Source: a virus
DNA length: 63,468 nucleotides
Strand: one strand, 5' to 3'
IMG/VR virus record: IMGVR_UViG_3300020202_001225
Location: 1-63,468 of that record
The notes under the pieces: model-generated
The model's database searches: none
Told to the model about the DNA's origin: nothing
Seen by the model: the letters and a program-made list of their open reading frames with translations, nothing else
Shown here: positions 61,894 to 63,468 of the stretch, piece after piece
Layout: every line of letters starts with the position of its first letter
Numbering within the stretch: the stretch's first letter is position 1
Program-made: the position numbers and the translations under genes

Positions 61894-62094
61894 CTAGGCG
61901 GGGCTCGCGGGCTTCGTCCCCAGCTTCACCTCTCCACCTTCCCCAACAGTCCCAACCGCTACAGGGCGAAGGGCAAACTCTCGGAGGATGGCGTCGGCGG
62001 CGTGAACTGAGCGGTTGTCGCCTTGCCCTGCGTACATCTCGATGATGGCGACCAGCCTCTCCCTAACCCGCTCTCTCAGTACGTCACTGCTCAT
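61894..62094 (-). CDS. Small hypothetical protein
   Basis: 66 residues from ATG 62094: SSDVLRERVRERLVAIIEMY, AGQGDNRSVHAADAILREFA. Helical; overlaps the upstream gene by 11 bp. No domain recognised. Confidence 0.6.
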   Translation of the reverse strand: MSSDVLRERVRERLVAIIEMYAGQGDNRSVHAADAILREFALRPVAVGTVGEGGEVKLGTKPASPA

Positions 62095-62503
62095 AGACGT
62101 TAATCCCGAACAAGGTGCGCCACTTTTCCTCATCGACCGCCTTCAACTCCTGAACGGTGCGGTTCACCCGCGCCTCATAGTCCGGCGGCTGCGGCCAGAC
62201 ATCTAGGCTTTCGCCAGGTGGCCCGATTAGCTCGCAGGTCTTTATGTCGCCGTCATACAGCGTGCGGAACCCGCCACTGCACGACATCCCGGCCATAGGC
62301 TTGATCTGCCGAACTGCTGCAAAGAGAATGCTGCTAGGCCAAGGGTCGTGACCGCAGAGCTGCGCAACGCGTCGCGCGACCTCTTCCGTCAGGTTCCTGT
62401 TGACTGATACCGTGCCGCCGTGGGTGACGGTTATTACAGCCCAGCACGCTGGCGAGTCTACCGTTTCGGCGTCTTCCATCTTCCGTCCTTCCTGTTCACT
62501 CAT
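62084..62503 (-). CDS. Hypothetical phage protein
   Basis: 139 residues from ATG 62503. ACWAVITVTHGGTVSVNRNL, TEEVARRVAQLCGHDPWPSS, CSGGFRTLYDGDIKTCELIG, NRTVQELKAVDEEKWRTLFG. Beta-rich first half, helical end. No family recognised. Confidence 0.6.
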   Translation of the reverse strand: MSEQEGRKMEDAETVDSPACWAVITVTHGGTVSVNRNLTEEVARRVAQLCGHDPWPSSILFAAVRQIKPMAGMSCSGGFRTLYDGDIKTCELIGPPGESLDVWPQPPDYEARVNRTVQELKAVDEEKWRTLFGINVYEQ

Positions 62504-62675
62504 GGGGAGGGGGAGTTTCCGCAACAGCACGCAGGTCTAGGGCGAGGGCGTCAAGCGCCTGTCGCCCCGTCATGCCCGGATAAAGCTTGTAGGCGGCGTC
62601 CATAATACTATCGCGATGGCCTGCGGTCACGACGATCTCGGCCAGCCTTTGAAGGCGTTTGCTTCTGTCTTCCAT
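62496..62675 (-). CDS. 59-residue hypothetical phage protein
   Basis: MEDRSKRLQRLAEIVVTAGH, RDSIMDAAYKLYPGMTGRQA, LDALALDLRAVAETPPPHE. Overlaps the next gene by 8 bp. Helical; role unknown. Confidence 0.6.
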   Translation of the reverse strand: MEDRSKRLQRLAEIVVTAGHRDSIMDAAYKLYPGMTGRQALDALALDLRAVAETPPPHE

Positions 62676-62686
62676 CTTCCCCTCCT

Positions 62687-62911
62687 TCAGGGACTAGGGG
62701 GCTCAGTCAAAGCCTGCCGAAGGTCGGCAACCTCTTCCAGCCGCCAGGCAATCTCCTCCTGCAGATCTTCCAATCGGGCGCGCATGGCGGCCTCGATAGT
62801 GGGGTACTCGCCGTTGATCCCGGCGGGGATGTCGTGGATGTAGCCCGCGTCGCTCGATATGAAGGTCGCCGGTTCATCCTCGTGGTGTTGCCAAGTCCAG
62901 GTCAGTTCCAT
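62687..62911 (-). CDS. Small acidic hypothetical protein
   Basis: 74 residues from ATG 62911 with GGAGGG upstream: ELTWTWQHHEDEPATFISSD, GYIHDIPAGINGEYPTIEAA, RLEDLQEEIAWRLEEVADLR, the last part a coiled coil. Confidence 0.6.
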   Translation of the reverse strand: MELTWTWQHHEDEPATFISSDAGYIHDIPAGINGEYPTIEAAMRARLEDLQEEIAWRLEEVADLRQALTEPPSP

Positions 62912-62912
62912 C

Positions 62913-63149
62913 TCATCCCTCCATACTGTTAGAGCGAGCGGGCTCGAAGCCGCGCATGTATTCCGCCAGGAACGAACCGGACGGCCGGTCATGGACCTTG
63001 CCGGGCCCAAGCACTTCAACGCCATGCCGACGAGCGCGGTCGATCATGCCCTGCCACCAGTTGTTCGGCTCGCCGCGTTGACAGCCAAGGGCGTCGATCA
63101 GGAGCATGACGGTGTGCTCCAGCTCGTCGATGCGGTCCTTCTCACCCAT
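62913..63149 (-). CDS. Hypothetical phage protein
   Basis: 78 residues: KDRIDELEHTVMLLIDALGC, QRGEPNNWWQGMIDRARRHG, then PSGSFLAEYMRGFEPARSNS. Overlaps upstream gene by 8 bp. No family recognised. Confidence 0.6.
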   Translation of the reverse strand: MGEKDRIDELEHTVMLLIDALGCQRGEPNNWWQGMIDRARRHGVEVLGPGKVHDRPSGSFLAEYMRGFEPARSNSMEG

Positions 63150-63468
63150 TTCCCTTCTCCGTGTCGTTAGAGCGGAGGACCGGCGTCTCGTCGCCGATTG
63201 CTGCCCGTAACATCGCGCGAAAGCGTATCGCGTGCTTGGCCTTTACGCTGACATACCGATCCGTCGGCCGGCGCTCTGGAGACAGCGCCTTGGCTGCAGC
63301 CTTGAGCATCTTGTTGTCGGGCGCCAGCAGGGCGCGGACAACCGCAACTGTCGCTTCGTCGACGCGATGCTCGGCAATGCCCTGACGCAGGAGCGCAGAC
63401 CGGACGCGCTGAGCGGCTGGCGTGAACTGCGGAGCAGGCCAGTCCAGGCCGCCATCACCCTCGGCCAT
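63142..63468 (-). CDS. Hypothetical phage protein starting at window edge
   Basis: 108 residues from the ATG at the last three bases. LDWPAPQFTPAAQRVRSALL, RQGIAEHRVDEATVAVVRAL, VSVKAKHAIRFRAMLRAAIG. Helical and basic. The operon clearly continues beyond the window; a start further upstream cannot be excluded. Confidence 0.6.
   Translation of the reverse strand: MAEGDGGLDWPAPQFTPAAQRVRSALLRQGIAEHRVDEATVAVVRALLAPDNKMLKAAAKALSPERRPTDRYVSVKAKHAIRFRAMLRAAIGDETPVLRSNDTEKGNG

Noticed and set aside
1-63468. Gene transfer agent
   Set aside because: Tail chaperones are GTA-like, but integrase, repressor, operators, replication and lysis genes show a complete temperate phage.
1-63468. CRISPR array or insertion sequence
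   Set aside because: No regular repeat-spacer series and no transposase-like protein or terminal inverted repeats were seen; the repeats found are scattered and few.

Overview
The window is almost entirely one temperate siphovirus-type prophage of about 63 kb, lying in a high-GC alphaproteobacterial chromosome. The host is probably a member of the Caulobacterales such as Brevundimonas or a relative; this is inferred from codon use, two small left-flank genes that look like host genes, and a tail-chaperone gene pair of gene-transfer-agent type. The right junction is not in the window, because leftward phage genes run up to the last base.

Layout. 1-430: two host-like genes. 663-1847: tyrosine integrase at the left boundary, with an excisionase-like gene overlapping its 3' end. 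1771-11119: a long leftward early operon of tightly overlapping small genes, with a YqaJ exonuclease plus ERF annealing-protein recombination pair and many orphan genes. 11120-12950: the immunity region. A LexA/CI-like S24 repressor is flanked on both sides by paired operators ATGC-N5-GCAT, each pair spaced exactly 26 bp; one pair covers a leftward promoter, the other the rightward promoter of a Cro-like gene, whose mRNA should be leaderless. 12718-20434: a rightward replication and nuclease operon holding VRR-NUC, two HNH, a DnaA domain-IV protein, an O-like initiator with iteron-like repeats, an SNase, a GIY-YIG protein and a lipoprotein. 20757-21303: about 550 bp without a convincing gene, packed with perfect inverted repeats. 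21304-51321: the late operon (HNH, TerS, TerL, protease, capsid, portal, a repeat protein, connector, tail genes, fibre).

Two features of the late operon stand out. The portal gene follows the capsid gene instead of preceding it. A block of glycosyltransferase-, methyltransferase- and acyltransferase-like genes (31326-37300) sits between the head-tail connector gene and the head-closure gene, and contains a tRNA-like inverted-repeat element.

51353-52697 holds lysogenic-conversion-type genes, including an SGNH hydrolase. 52884-55605 is the lysis region: small membrane proteins, a Tlde1-like L,D-transpeptidase-fold enzyme, and Rz with Rz1 nested in another frame. 55736-57163 is an SPFH lipoprotein operon facing a divergent XRE regulator. 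57291-63468 is a second leftward set of small accessory genes with a (p)ppGpp-hydrolase-like HD protein, zinc-knuckle proteins, a regulatory region with 15-bp perfect inverted operators, and sequences repeated from the left early operon.

How it works together (inference): the repressor holds both early promoters silent in the lysogen; on induction the left operon supplies recombination and takeover functions, the right operon supplies replication, and a late transcript starting around 21 kb drives packaging, morphogenesis, the sugar-modification block and perhaps lysis. Most small proteins have no function readable from sequence, and are described as seen.
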